Below are positions 10,602 to 25,203 of a stretch of DNA of 44,342 nucleotides, in pieces (the first letter of the stretch is position 1; each line of letters begins with the position of its first letter). The stretch lies in assembly GCA_012295275.1 (NCBI GenBank), contig CM022668.1, positions 3,047,989 through 3,092,330 on the forward strand, given 5' to 3'. Source of the DNA: Chrysomallon squamiferum (Eukaryota; Mollusca; Gastropoda; Neomphalida; Peltospiridae). The position numbers and the translations under genes are program-made. Below the pieces are notes generated by a model. That model ran no database searches. It saw only the letters and a list, made by a program, of their open reading frames with translations, and was not told the DNA's origin.

Positions 10602-11123
10602 TGAAATGGCACGTTCCCATTGGCTTGACAGTTCTATTTAGTAATCCAAAGCAATGAGGTTGAGGTTATATTTCATTATGGTTATAGAACTTAATCGATA
10701 TTTTTCTTTAAAAAATGGTTTCTCTAGTGTTGATTCAAAAGTGTTGAAGTTTAAACTGTTGTATTTAGTGCTTAAAACTATAGGCCAACATTATCTACCC
10801 TCTTTTAACGATTATTTTGCTTCAGAAAAAATCCCAAAATGAGAACCACTAATCCGATTTCAAAAATATAAAAATTATTTTGATCCAGTAATTATCCTGC
10901 TATCTCCTAACGTTAAAAAATAAAAATAAAACAAACATAATATCCTATCAAACTGAAATACTGTAAGCAAGTTCATACGCTCCATTACATTCACAGCTTG
11001 TCATAAAATAAATAAAAAAGAGATAACGAACAGCGATAACAGCAGAGTGTCACAGCTGTCACAAAGACTGATACAGTATTTGTTTAGATTTCAGAAAGTG
11101 TAGCCAATAAACACGTTATTGTT

Positions 11124-11254
<131 letters not shown>

Positions 11255-11390
11255 CATATATGTGTGTACGTGTCTGAGTATATATATACATATATATATA
11301 TACCTATATGTGTATGTATATACACATACATACATATATATGCGTGTATAGATATATCTTTATAAATACTAAAGAAATAAAATATATATA

Positions 11391-12832
11391 CGCAAAAGTA
11401 GATTTTATTGACACTGGGAATATCTATCTAATGGATCAACAGAAAGCAGCAGAATGTTCACATTTTACACACACTTTCGCAATTCATTAATATTGATGGT
11501 ATTACGTTGAAAAGGTTAAAGTTCAAGGTTATAACAGTATAATATCAATACCTTGTGTGCCCACCATGGGAGTCCAGAACTGCCTGACATCTCCTTCCCA
11601 TGGCAGTAATGACATTACGAATTACACCTTGTGGAATGGTGGCCCACTCTGTCTGTAGTAATAATGCCAACTGAGCACGATTCTGTGGCTGTGGTTGATG
11701 CTGCCTCAGTCGTCTATCCAACTCATCCCATAAATGCTCTATAGGGTTCTAATCCGGAGATTTAGAGGGCCAGGGCAGGACCTAAATGTTATTGTTGTGT
11801 AGGTACGCTGTTGTGAGTCTGGTTGTATGTGGTCTCGCACTGTCGTGCTGGAATACAGCGTTACCGTTATTCATAATTGGAGCGACATGCGGCTGCAACA
11901 TTTCATCTCAGTATCTCTGTACCGTTAAGTTTCCTTGGATGTGAACACACCATCACACTACCACCGCCAAATCTGTCCGCTTCCTGTATGCAGTTTCCAA
12001 TAAAACGTTCACCACGACGTCTGTAAACTCGACATCTTCCATCAGCTCGTTGAAGCAGAAATCGAGTCTCGTCACTAAAACAGACAGTTATCCATTTAAC
12101 TGAGGCCAGACCAGGTGCAGTTGACACCACTGACGTCGTAGTCGACGATGTTGTTGAGACAAAACAACTCTTCTTACAGGCCGTCTGGCTCGAATACCTG
12201 ACTCGCGTAAACGATTGCGCACTGTCTGAGCCGATAGTCTACGCATACCTGGTATTGCTGAAGCAGTAGAGGTAGCCGTGGTGGTTGATTCCCGTAGATG
12301 AAGTACCCGTATGTAGCGGTCCTGGGCCCTGGTGATTACACGTGGTCTACCAGATCTGGGACGGTCACGTGTTGTTTGGTGTTGCTGGAACCGATACCAC
12401 AATCTCAAGATGGTGCTTGGGGATACATGGAACACCCGGGCTACGGCCGAGAAGGATTCGACAGCTTGTAAACGGCCGATGACGTTGTTTCGTTGCGGTT
12501 CACTCAGTCGTGGCATTAGTTTGATGTTGGGTCAGAACAAAAATAACGAACAGAACTATTCGAAAACCTTGCATTTTTATAACCCTCGTATTCAAGTTTC
12601 ATGTGCTGCACGTGCACATGCACTGGTAACGTGGTTTACATGCGGGGATGTTTTGGCTAATAAACACGATCATAGCCTTTATTTTGTGTTACCTGCTTTT
12701 TGGCGACTGTAACAAAAGCTGTACGTTTGAATCACCAAATATCATTATATTCATAGTTTAAATATCGATATGTGTCAGTTTACAATAGTTATCTAAGAAA
12801 TCAACCATGTTGCGTTTCTGTTTTTGGGAGGG
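11391..12832 (-). mobile_element. Tc1/mariner-like element, copy in core 1, left terminus deleted
   Basis: The right end is a terminal inverted repeat at 12811-12832 (TGCGTTTCTG then TTTTTGGGAGGG) followed by TA in a TA array. The left terminus visible in the other copy is missing: a 17-bp deletion, flanked by a two-base AC match, removed it next to 11390. Internal sequence encodes a minus-strand transposase relic. Insertion into a TA-rich site fits Tc1/mariner target choice. Confidence 0.88.
11545..12516 (-). pseudogene. Tc1-like DD34E transposase relic, core 1
   Basis: Starts MPRLSEPQR at 12516 with the bipartite helix-turn-helix DNA-binding region and the intervening GRPR motif, and ends GGHTRY at 11545. 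Catalytic motifs are recognisable: SDETRF (first Asp), QHDSARPH (second Asp) and NPIEHLWDELD (Glu), with 34 residues between the second and third, as in Tc1. It is dead: a frameshift near 12090-12130 before SDETRF, a gap after GGGSVMV where the family has further residues, and three in-frame stops (RY*DE, NNI*VL, PD*NP), two or three of which fit C-to-T changes. At about 324 codons it is slightly shorter than the usual 340 or so. Confidence 0.9.
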
Positions 12833-12879
12833 TATATATATATACACACACTTCACATGTATATACATATATATCTGTG

Positions 12880-12975
<96 letters not shown>

Positions 12976-13160
12976 AGTATATGTATGTATATGTGTGTCT
13001 GTGTGTATATGTGTATGTGTGTACGGATGTATGTATATACACACATATAGAGTTAACAGAAACAGACAATTTGCAATCAGGTAAGTAAGGTGATATAGGA
13101 AACATCTGGTGTATTAAGTACAAGCAATAAACATAAATAAACATTGAGTAAAAGCATTCC
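12833..13160. repeat. Core 1 continuation of the arm-related sequence beyond the transposon
   Basis: After the TA array, 13051-13160 (GTTAACAGAAACAGACAA, AAGCAATAAACATAAA) aligns with 26748-26850 of arm M and, inverted, with 330-440 of arm L. No gene. Confidence 0.75.
12886..12972 (+). repeat. (TA)n microsatellite beside the Tc1-like element, core 1
   Basis: Pure TA array close to the right end of the transposon, flanked by TATG/CACA runs (12833-13045). Confidence 0.96.
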
Positions 13161-15131
<1,971 letters not shown>

Positions 15132-15589
15132 GATGTCGTGATGTTTTAAATTATCGATATGTAAAAATATATTTTTTTTTTAATAATTAAATGCGTAAAT
15201 AAATATGGAACGATATTTAAAACATTTTATATATATCATTTTCAAAAACAAATAAAATATTAAATACGTAAATAAATAAATATGAAAATAAGTAAGGAAA
15301 CAAGTAAGCAAATAAATTTGTGTTTACCGTTTAGACAGTATTATGAAAGAATTATGCGAATGAACAGATATTTTCCATTCATTTAATAAATTATTGTAAG
15401 ACACTGAAACCTTTAAAAAAAAATGTACACAGATTTCATTTCGTCATTAATATCAATAAGATATACCGCACATCACACACACACACACAGATTTCTGTCA
15501 AATGGAACTTTCTTTTATCGTTTCTGTTCCATGGAAACAATGTTTGAAATAGAAAACACGAATGCAAGCAAACAAACATAGAAACAGAC
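15132..15589. other. Intergenic, core 1
   Basis: AT-rich sequence with AAATA repeats and a short CA run at 15473-15488; nothing recognisable. Copied at 37220-37679. Confidence 0.6.
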
Positions 15590-15669
15590 AGAAAAACATG
15601 CATATATACCTAGTCACATACATACATCTCTTCATATATACACATATACACGAATATTCTTTAACGTAC

Positions 15670-15722
<53 letters not shown>

Positions 15723-16440
15723 ACAGGCAAATACACACAAGCCTTTATGCATGAATATATAGAGAACAAATTCAGCAAAAATATTTGTCATTTTATTATT
15801 ATTATTATGAGAATAGATGTTACAAGGAACATAATTCTGAAAGAACAAACTAAATAGTTGTTGAACATTTGCCTCCCTTTTAATAATCCGCATTATTCTA
15901 ATACATTGTACTGAATGAAATTTTTATCTCCAAACTATGGCGGAGACTGGGGGATGGGGTGGGGTGGGGGTGGGTGCATGGGGTCAATAATACATTGTAT
16001 AGCTGAAAAATGAAATATTGTTGTGACGGCTGCCAGATATTTTAAAACTGCACTCCGTCATTGTTATACTTGTTATACATTAAAATATTCAGGATAAACA
16101 GTAATAAATGCATTAATAAGTACGTAAGAAAACAACAAATAAAGAAACAAATAAATACATATATTCATACCTAAATAAATAAATAAAGAAAGAAACAAAG
16201 AAACAAAGAAACAAAGAAACAAATAAATAAATAAATGAACAAATACATAGATAAATAAATAAATATTTAAATAAATAAATAAATAAATATATCAATAAAT
16301 TAATTAATTAATAATTATGACTTCATGTTCCAGTCCACGTCTTATTGCTTCGTAGAACTCACAGAACTTTTTTTTTTGTCCCGTTTATGGAAATTTAATC
16401 ATTCAAAAACACACGCACACATACATACATACACAAAACA
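15590..16440 (+). repeat. Core segment also present twice, inverted, in the linker
   Basis: Contains GCCTTTATGCATGAATATAT, GTTGAACATTTGCCTCCC and a G-rich run (15945-15975). Read in reverse complement it recurs at about 27650-28315 and 28560-29354. Includes TAAA-type repeats. No gene. Confidence 0.85.
15675..15720 (+). repeat. (CA)n microsatellite, core 1
   Basis: About 46 bp of CA; the core 2 copy at 37764-37800 is about 10 bp shorter. Confidence 0.95.
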
Positions 16441-16574
16441 CGTATCTCATTGCTGTTTGTGGCACACCTTTTATTGTCAGTGAAATATTTTTAAATCCCT
16501 TCAAGCCAATATTTAAAAAATCCTTTTAACCTTAGAAACCGAAGCAGACCACATATAAGTGAGTGATGTATAAT

Positions 16575-16658
16575 ACTGCTACTATTACTACTACTACTAC
16601 TACTAATAATAATAATAATAAGAAGAAGAAGAATAAGAAGAAGAAGAATAACAACAAC

Positions 16659-16692
<34 letters not shown>

Positions 16693-16830
16693 GTAATAAT
16701 AATGATAATAATAATAATAATAATAATGATAACAATAACAACAACAACAACAACAATAACAATAGCAATGATAAAAAAAGTACTGATGATGATAATGATG
16801 ATGGTGGTAGTAATAACAACATGAACAACA

Positions 16831-16869
<39 letters not shown>

Positions 16870-16965
16870 CCAACAACAACAATAATAATAACCACCATGA
16901 TGATGATGATGATTAATATAATGGTATAATAATATAATATAATAATAACAACAACAACAGCACAC
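16575..16965 (+). repeat. Mixed trinucleotide tract (ACT/AAT/AAG/AAC/GAT), core 1
   Basis: Interrupted trinucleotides including a short AAG block (16620-16650) broken by AAT. Confidence 0.93.
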
Positions 16966-17142
16966 ATATTGATAAATATCTATTATTTTACATAATCATG
17001 TAAAACAGTTACGTCAGTAAAGACGTATATATATATATATAAATAATTCCGCACACACATACACATACGCACATACATATATACACACACAGAGAGACAT
17101 AAATAAAAACATATACATACATATGTGTTAGGTTGGCACAGA

Positions 17143-17600
17143 CAGGTAAACAGGCAGGTTTGTAGTCAGGTAAACAGCCAGGTTTGGACTCAGGTAAACA
17201 GCCAGGTTTGTAGTCAGGTAAACAGGCAGGTTTGTAGTCAGGTAAACAGCCAGGTTTGGACTCAGGTAAACAGGCAGGTTTGGACTCAGGTAAACAGCCA
17301 GGTTTGTAGTCAGGTAAACAGCCAGGTTTGGACTCAGGTAAACAGCCAGGTTTGGACTCAGGTAAACAGCCAGGTTTGGACTCAGGTAAACAGCCAGGTT
17401 TGGACTCAGGTAAACAGGCAGGTTTGGACTCAGGTAAACAGCCAGGTTTGTAGTCAGGTAAACAGCCAGGTTTATAGTCAGGTAAACAGCCAGGTTTGGA
17501 GTCAGGAAAACAGGCAGGTTTGGACTCAGGTAAACAGCCAGGTTTGGACTCAGGTAAACAGCCAGGTTTGGACTCAGGTAAACAGCCAGGTTTGGAGTCA
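17143..17600 (+). repeat. 24-bp minisatellite, 19 units, core 1
   Basis: Unit CAGGTAAACAGCCAGGTTTG plus GACT. Variants alternate GGC/GCC, and TAGT, GAGT or TATAGT for GACT. Unit length is a multiple of three with no stop, so both strands stay open: octapeptide VNSQVWTQ on plus and LAVYLSPN on minus. The plus frame runs 17125-17619 but has no codon-like flanks, so I do not call a gene. It lies about 0.5 kb downstream of the copy M esterase gene. Confidence 0.95.
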
Positions 17601-17639
17601 GGTACAACAAAGTTTGTAGACTGATAGGTTATGGAGCAG

Positions 17640-17985
17640 GCAACATATAAATAGTTAGACAGAACGACAAGTTATAGAGACAGATAGAGCAACATACAGC
17701 TAGATATACTCACAGATAGAGACATAGACAGAGTGACTGACACAAAGATAGATAGATAGAAATATAGAGTAACAGACAGCTAGACATACAGATTGACAGA
17801 CGTATATATAAATTATAGATAGATAGATAGAGAGATAGACAAAAACACAGCTAGATATACAGATAGACATACAGACGGGCATACAGATAGATAGATAGAC
17901 ATAGATAGACCCACAAACCGACAGATAGTCACGTAGGCACATAGGCAGACAGAGAGACAGATAATCAAGTAGGTAGGATTATAGG

Positions 17986-17990
<5 letters not shown>
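17640..17990 (+). repeat. GATA/GACA-rich tract, core 1
   Basis: Degenerate AGATAGAC/ACAGATAG repeats between the 24-bp minisatellite and the GT array, 3' of the copy M gene. Copied at 39745-40100. No gene visible. Confidence 0.85.
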
Positions 17991-18029
<39 letters not shown>

Positions 18030-18074
18030 TGTGTAGTTTTTGTGTGTGTGTGTCTGTCTGTGTAGTTTCAAAAT
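17990..18074 (+). repeat. GT-rich repeat between core 1 and the esterase gene
   Basis: TATA run, then (GT)n with CTGTCTGTGTAG interruptions, ending 12 bp before the minus-strand stop codon. The equivalent point in arm L is where the left contig ends. Confidence 0.93.
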
Positions 18075-18085
18075 AATTAACACAA

Positions 18086-19972
18086 TCACCAGCGACCCTT
18101 GTCTTTCAACTGTTTCATGTAATTTAGATAAATCTGAGCTTTCAGCAAGTTTACACCCATTCCAAAGTGACTTCCGTCTATACTCATAACTCCATCCGTG
18201 ACGTTGAAAGTGTCAAACACTGGTATATCATACACACGTAAGTAGGCAGCCATTTTGTCGTTGTACTCTTTACCGTGATAATTGTTAACGGTTTTCACAT
18301 ACGGGTATCTCCAGATACCGAGACTGTGCGTTGATGACCATAAAAATTTTGGCCATTCGCTGTAGTTGCCTCGCAGACCTTCTAGAATGACGTTCACGTA
18401 TTTCCTGACGACAGTGTCGTAAACGTAGTGGTCCCATATACCAACGCCAACAAACATAATCGACTTTTTCTTCCACTTGAGTTGACGAGTTGCGTTAAAC
18501 AGGAAGAAGCCATATTCTGATGATGCGTAGTATTTAAACTGAAGGGTGACGTGGCCGTTGCAGAGTTTTGGTTCAAAGTCGATGTGTTTGCGGCAGGCTT
18601 TGTGTGGGAAAATATACATTCCACTACACTGTTCTAATATTTCTGAAAAAAAGAAAGATTTTATACAACAAAAAATGAAATATAATGAATATTTACACAG
18701 AGAGTAATTGCCTCAGTTCGCTTTTGTCTAACAGATTCGTGAATTATTTTCATTACACCGTGTGATAAAAACAAGTCTAGTGATCTAGTTAAATTAAAAC
18801 ATTCAGTATCGTCTTTTATAGTATTATATTATATTATCTTGTTATCCCTTCATTATGATATAATTTGTAAATAAAAATAACCCTAAAATAAAAAGGCACC
18901 TGTACGTATACTAAATCAAGAAAGACGTAAAGAGCAAGATATGTGGCCACTTCCAGATCTCCAAAAAGAAAAGGACATTGTTTTTAAGATTTGTTTTTTA
19001 ATATCGTGACACTTTTTTTAACCTCAAAGTAATATCTGTAATGATGAGTTGAAATATAAAAAGTAATAAAAAAAAAAAAACAAATTATTATTAATATTAT
19101 TATTCTTTTCAATATACTGTATATGTTATATACATGACACATGTATTTCATACGTGGAAATAAAGAACTTAAAGAAATTAATATTCATTTTTTATTTCTC
19201 CTATAAAACAACGCATAAAACCAAATTGATTATATTGTGATTTCATTATTTAGTGATATCACTTTTATCACAGTATTCCTCCACCAGCATGAAAGCACCT
19301 ACTTTTGGTTGTATTTGGTTTGAAAGCACCAGTGTTGTAGTTGCCAGTCAAAATCAACAACAGCGCCGTGTACAACTGCCGCATTAAGGAGTCGCCGATG
19401 ACGTAGATGGTCCACCCTTCTAACACACTGCAGCCAGACTGAGAGTCGAAGAACTTCACAGAACATCTCTTGTCACTTGGAACCCAGGTGGCATACTCGG
19501 CATGAATGCGCGACCTGAGGTCAAAGTTCGAAGGTCCTCTGCACTTTTCCACGGTTTTGTTCACACATTTGTTATTAAAACAACATGGCGTCCGTCCTCC
19601 TGGATTGCAGAGGACGCGAAACCATTTCCTGTAACTAGTTCCGGTGTAAGTGACATTTCCACATTTCAAGTCAGGTCTTTGATAGTCTGTGGCACTCGGC
19701 AAATGATCTCTGCTATTTTTGTAAAATGCGTTAATTTCACGTTGTTCTTGTGACGTCAGATTTCGCGTTCTCCACGTTCCTGACGTCATACATCTGAGGA
19801 CATCTGGAACAACTTGACGTCTGAGATTCGTGGAATTGTAAGAAGAAAAATATAAATAAGGCTTCGGTGAATGATACACGTAGACGAAACAGACGAAGTA
19901 CGTGACACAAAACAGACAAACAAAGAAGAGGAATTTCTTCGTTTTGTTTTTGATACTTCGTGACATTGTCAT
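18086..19972 (-). CDS. SGNH/PC-esterase (NXPE-like) type II membrane protein, copy M
   Basis: Coding exons are 19972-19303 and 18642-18086, with the same phase-1 splice junction as copy L and an acceptor-like CAG at 20001-19999 upstream of the start. The 408-residue product keeps the signal anchor, GDSLMRQ and DGSH blocks and all visible cysteines. By eye it differs from copy L at ten residues: K60R, I85K, N151D, T239A, M285I, S303R, V323F, S344N, S370N and L371V. The last two changes create an Asn-Val-Thr glycosylation site at 370-372 absent from copy L. Downstream on its own strand lie GT/CA repeats, GATA-type repeats and the 24-bp minisatellite; I see no AATAAA close to the stop. This is the only copy that is both intact and free of a neighbouring assembly gap. 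Confidence 0.87.
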
Positions 19973-20082
19973 CGTTTTGTGAACAAACGTGTGAGATTCT
20001 GAAAAAACTAAAACAGATTACATAGGAATAATGGAGATTATTATTTGAACACACACACTCACACACACAGACACACAAACAC

Positions 20083-20086
<4 letters not shown>

Positions 20087-20159
<73 letters not shown>
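20087..20159 (-). repeat. (CT)n array upstream of esterase copy M
   Basis: Same position and sense-strand orientation as 6545-6609 relative to the gene. Confidence 0.97.
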
Positions 20160-20162
<3 letters not shown>

Positions 20163-20284
20163 CAGAAATACAGACAGTCAGACAAACAGACAGACATACA
20201 GAGAGACAGCGGAGAGCTAAATGTACACGACGGCAAAGAGTTCTGTTGTCCTATGTTACCCTACGACAGGAGCTCCCAGACTTC

Positions 20285-20291
20285 CTTTATA
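20285..20291 (-). promoter_or_regulatory. Possible TATA box, copy M
   Basis: Minus-strand TATAAAG at the position equivalent to 6428-6434, about 315 bp upstream of the start codon at 19972. Confidence 0.3.
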
Positions 20292-21198
20292 AATAAATAA
20301 TTAAATAAATAAATAAATACATTTTTAAATTAATCATGTGAGGACATCAGAAAACAGAAATCCGGGGGAGGAGACTATTTCAGGGCGACGCCTCCCCCTC
20401 CCTCTGACTAACTAGACAAACCGGTAACATACTGAGAATGTTTTCCAGTGTAAATTATGATTAGAATTGGATCAATAAGACGATGATGGTTATGGTGGAA
20501 ACAATGAAAATGTTTCCAATTTGCCTATTAAGTGAGTTTGTTTTTCTTTGTTTCTGCTGTTAGATAGTGTCCATACAATAATTAATGTTTTATTCAACAA
20601 GAAACAAAAGAAAGAAAAAAACATAAACGTAACAATTAATTTAAATAAATAAAAGCAGTTGAACATTTGATGTTGTATCTGATCAGCGGTAATTTATGTC
20701 TCTGTGGTTTGAGAATATCAAAGTTTTTCTTACAAAGAGTAAAATTGAGAAAAGTAAAACTAGACATGTTCTGCGAAACCCAACATGTTGTTGTTTTTTT
20801 TTTGTCTTTTCTTGTGTTTTATTTTTTATTTTTATGCCCCGAAGAAATGCTGTAAACAAATACAAACGTATATATACACATATTAAAGGTTTATAACTTT
20901 TCGCTCAAAGCAACTTTGACTGTTATAATGGAACTAGTCACACGTGATATAAAAAAAAAAAAAAGGCAGCCAAGTGTAGCATCAAGTCGTAATTCTTATT
21001 GATGTCGTCGTTGTTGTTGATGGTGGTTATACAGAATTTATTCTTGCTCTAATTGCTATTCTTATTATCCTTTTTTAAAAAATATTATTGAGGATACAGG
21101 TAATCTAGAATATATAATGAGTATGAACAAAATGCATGTACTATGTCTCTCATAAATGATTTCAATTTAGCGCTTTTTCTTCTTCTTCTTTCTTTTTT

Positions 21199-21316
<118 letters not shown>

Positions 21317-21560
21317 ACGAATACTTCATTAGCCGCATGTACTATTAACTTTCATTGCCAAAGGAAAAATAAATTCTACAACATCATTAGTCTAATTTTT
21401 TTATCATGAGGTGGCTAACGTAGAATAATTTACTTCTTATCAGTCAATTTCTCACACATTCGTATTCAATGTCTCCTCTTTCACCAGTCACTGTACATGT
21501 TTTATCTTTGCGATCTTCAGAAAACTTATCAGCAATACAAGACCACTACGTGACGTAGCG

Positions 21561-21681
21561 GTTTTGCTGTCAATGTTTATAGTTTTGCTGTCAGTGTTTA
21601 TAGTTTTACTGTCAGTGTTTATAGTTTTGCTGTCAGTGTTTATAGTTTTGCTGTCAGTGTTTATAGTTTTGCTGTCAGTGT
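21561..21681 (-). repeat. 21-bp tandem repeat, arm M, about 6 units
   Basis: Same repeat with one more unit than the other arms and without their ATC variant. Confidence 0.9.
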
Positions 21682-21774
21682 ACGTTTGATGTAGGATAAC
21701 ACACAACAATAAAAAAGATGACGTCTTTTAACTTTCATTAAATCAGAAACGCTGCCAAAAGTACTTAAACGAAA

Positions 21775-22260
21775 AATAATAATAATAACAACAGTGTTAT
21801 TATAATTATTACCATTACTATCATCATTATTGTTATAATCGTTATTAATTTTATTGTTGTTGTTGTCGTTATTAATATTATTATTATATTATCATTACTA
21901 CTACTGCTACACCTACTACTGTTAAGTACAATAACAACAATAATAGATTAACATAAATTATTATTATTATTATCATCATCATAGTTACAGTTGTTATCAT
22001 ATCATTATTATAACTTTTATCATTATTATTATTACTATTATTATTATTATTGCTGTTGTTATTATTGTTTTATTATTTTATTATTATTATTATTATTGTT
22101 GTTGTTGTTGTTGTTGTTGTTGCTGCTATTATTGTGGTTGTTATTATTATTTTTGTTATTACTATTATTATTATTGTTGTTGTTATTTGTTATTGTTGTT
22201 ATTATTATTTTATTATTATTATTATTATTATTATTGTTGTTGTTGTTGTTGTCATTGAAT
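21775..22260 (+). repeat. Trinucleotide-rich tract, arm M
   Basis: Counterpart of 4560-5030, differing in several unit counts and with an ACCTACTAC variant at 21905-21925. Confidence 0.93.
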
Positions 22261-22358
22261 TTAAGTGTGTGTTTATAAATCATTATTATGAATTATTTTC
22301 AAACTTTTAAATTATTTTATTATTGTTTATTATTTATATATTTATTAATGTTTGATTA

Positions 22359-22411
<53 letters not shown>

Positions 22412-23690
22412 GTTATTATTGTTACTTTTTATTATCTTTATTATTTGTATTGTTTTTATTATTATTATTGTTGTTATTATTGTTATTATTATTATTACTA
22501 ATATTAATATTAATATTATTTTTGTCATTTATTTATTTATTTATCTACATTCCACTTGAATTTCTTTTTTATTATGTTAAAACAAACATCAGTGACTATC
22601 CACCATCAACAATTAAAAACAAAAGAAAACAAAACAACTGTTTTTTTAAAACTCTAATGATAACAACACAGCAACAGAAATGCCGATTGTGAATGTGATA
22701 AATACCTTTTATTTTCACATGTTCGTACGTACTGTTATCTTTAGTATATATACTTCTATTTATAATCGCTTAAAAACACAGTCAGTACATGTACAATTGC
22801 ATGTTGTTGTGTTTTATCTTTTTATTATTTTTGTTTGAAGGTTTTGTATTTCCGTGTGTGAAATCTATAAAAAGAATTCACAAAAATTATCCAGACAGTT
22901 GCGTGACAGCAGTATCCAATTGTGAATTATATTCTATGTACACCGAGTCTACATGAAAAACTTCAAACTGTTTAACTGTGACAAATAACACTTTTTGTTA
23001 TATTATTTGTTATTTGTTAGATAGATGTGAAATTAGGGAAATGTTGCGTAAAAGGTAAAACAATTTCAAAAGAACCTCATTTAACAATTGTTTCTGATGT
23101 CTTGTAAAACACTCTAGATGTTTCATTAGGAAAACTGGCACCAAGACGCTTTCATTTATAATTATAAAAAGCTTATGGAGGTATATACTAAAAAAATAAA
23201 ATAAAATATAATTTAAAAAACGCACATTTCAGCCCTTTTCCGACAATCTGCCTAATTTGGGTAAATCTATTATAAAACAAATAACAATAATGATGAATAT
23301 AGAAAAAATAATCTAAACTCATGTTTCTAGTAAATGTGATCGAAGATTTATCATTTTTCTGATTATATACTTTCAAAAATCAGGCCACCATCTTTAAATA
23401 TGGCCACAATAAGGTCAGAAAGTTACCAGTCTGAATTGTCCATCAACTGATTTCTAATACTTGAGACATCAAACTGACAATGAATTCACACTGGATCTGT
23501 TCATCAGTCTGGTAAACACACTCATAATAATAATAGTAATAACAAAAATAACAACAACAACAACCATGTATAAATATATGTGTGTATATATATTCTTACA
23601 TATATATCTATACACACATATATGTGTGTATATATATATACATCAATGTATATATGCTATGTTTGTTCATATATGTGTGTCCGTGTCGGA

Positions 23691-23739
<49 letters not shown>

Positions 23740-24530
23740 TGTGTTTGTAGATATAAATATATTTCGAAACCGGTGAAATAGCTACTCGGTAATTACGGAC
23801 AACGGTCTTGTGAAACCGACTCTCGGCTTGATAGCCAATAAAAATCTATTTTGAGACGTTATACTCGATGTCCTCCATTTTACAGAATTGATACCAAAAA
23901 TAATAATAAAAATAAAAATAGTAACCAAACAAAAATAATAAAAAGATAAAATACAACAAAACAACAACACAACAACACACAGTTGTATATGTACTTATGG
24001 TCTTTTTGAGCGATTATAAATAGAAGTATATGTATTAAAGATAACAGTACGTACGAACATGTGAAAATAAAAGATGTTTAACACATTCATCGTCGGCATT
24101 TCTGTTGCTGTGTTGTTATCATTAGGTTTTAAAAAAACAGTTTTTTTGTTTTGTTTTGTTTTCAATTGTTGATGGTGGATAGTCACTGATGTTTCTTTTA
24201 ACATAATAAAAAAGAAATTCAAGTGGAATGTAGATAAATAAATAAATAAATAATAATAATATTATTAATATTAATAATAATAATAACAATAACAATAACA
24301 ATAATAGCAATACTAATAATAAAAATAACAATAATAATAACAATAATAATAATAAAAATAACAATAATAATTTTGATAATAATAATAACAATAATAATAA
24401 TAATAATAATAAATAATCAAACATTAATAAATATATAAATAATAAGCAATTGTAAGATAATTTAAAAGTTTGAAAATAATTAATAATAATGATTATAAAA
24501 CACACATATAAATTCAAAGAGGTAACAAAG
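22260..24530. repeat. Foldback repeat 2 in arm M
   Basis: Inverted counterpart of 2590-4550 with arms about 22260-22770 and 24007-24530, slightly longer toward the loop (to TTCTATTTATAATCGCT). The loop (about 1.24 kb) includes a segment at 22840-23060 that is related to 30790-31010 and largely missing from arm L, and a TA array at 23694-23735. Confidence 0.85.
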
Positions 24531-24859
24531 AAAAATAAACGGGCTTGAAAAACGAATGTATGATATTATCCAAACGATCTGTATTTGTTTTGTAACAGGT
24601 TGTCAGTTGAGACAAAATAAACTTCAATTTTATTTTACTTTTATACAGTAACACTGATACAATTTAGTATATATTTACTGTAATAAAAGTTATATATTTT
24701 AGCTATATCACAAAATATTCCATACATGACAAGTAGGTCGTCCCAGTAAAGCATATATGAACATTCAAACACACATTATGTCAATATTAAATTCTTAGAA
24801 TTATAATAATAATTATTATTCTTATTGCTATAATTACTGATATTATGGTTACTATTACA

Positions 24860-24871
24860 ATTCCTATGATT

Positions 24872-24914
<43 letters not shown>

Positions 24915-24915
24915 T

Positions 24916-24957
<42 letters not shown>

Positions 24958-24958
24958 G

Positions 24959-24995
<37 letters not shown>
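24860..24995 (+). repeat. (ATT)n-(AGT)n-(ATT)n compound array, arm M
   Basis: Reverse complement of the arm L array with fewer AGT units and an AGG interruption. Confidence 0.95.
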
Positions 24996-24997
<2 letters not shown>

Positions 24998-25203
24998 TTC
25001 CTTCAAATGAAAATAAAATAAAACAAAATAAACTACCAGTGACATAATGAAATTTTATATAAACAAATGTTACCTATTCACTTAAATCAAATTGTGGATC
25101 TTTGTTGAGCTTCTGTCGTGTCCAAGGCTAAATGTCTACCCACTAAACTGTAACTGAATGTCACAGGAAAAAATCTTCCACTTAAGAAAATAATTACGGA
25201 ACA

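Larger units (their letters stand above)
9780..11110. repeat. Half of foldback repeat 1 in core 1
   Basis: A diverged relative containing one arm (about 9780-10280) and the loop (to about 11110); the second arm is missing and a long CT array follows instead. Relative to its left flank, the loop points the opposite way from arm M. A TTTA array at 10125-10166 lies between arm and loop. Confidence 0.8.

Noticed and set aside
10654-10842. 62-codon frame MRLRLYFIMVIELN in the foldback loop
   Set aside because: Broken by stops and a deletion in the arm L and arm M loops, so not maintained as coding.
17143-17600. CRISPR-like array
   Set aside because: Units are contiguous with no unique spacers, and the DNA is eukaryotic.
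17125-17619. 164-codon frame of octapeptide repeats as a gene
   Set aside because: Open only because the unit is 24 bp without stops; the antisense is equally open and there is no signal peptide or exon context. Kept as a repeat and as a finding.
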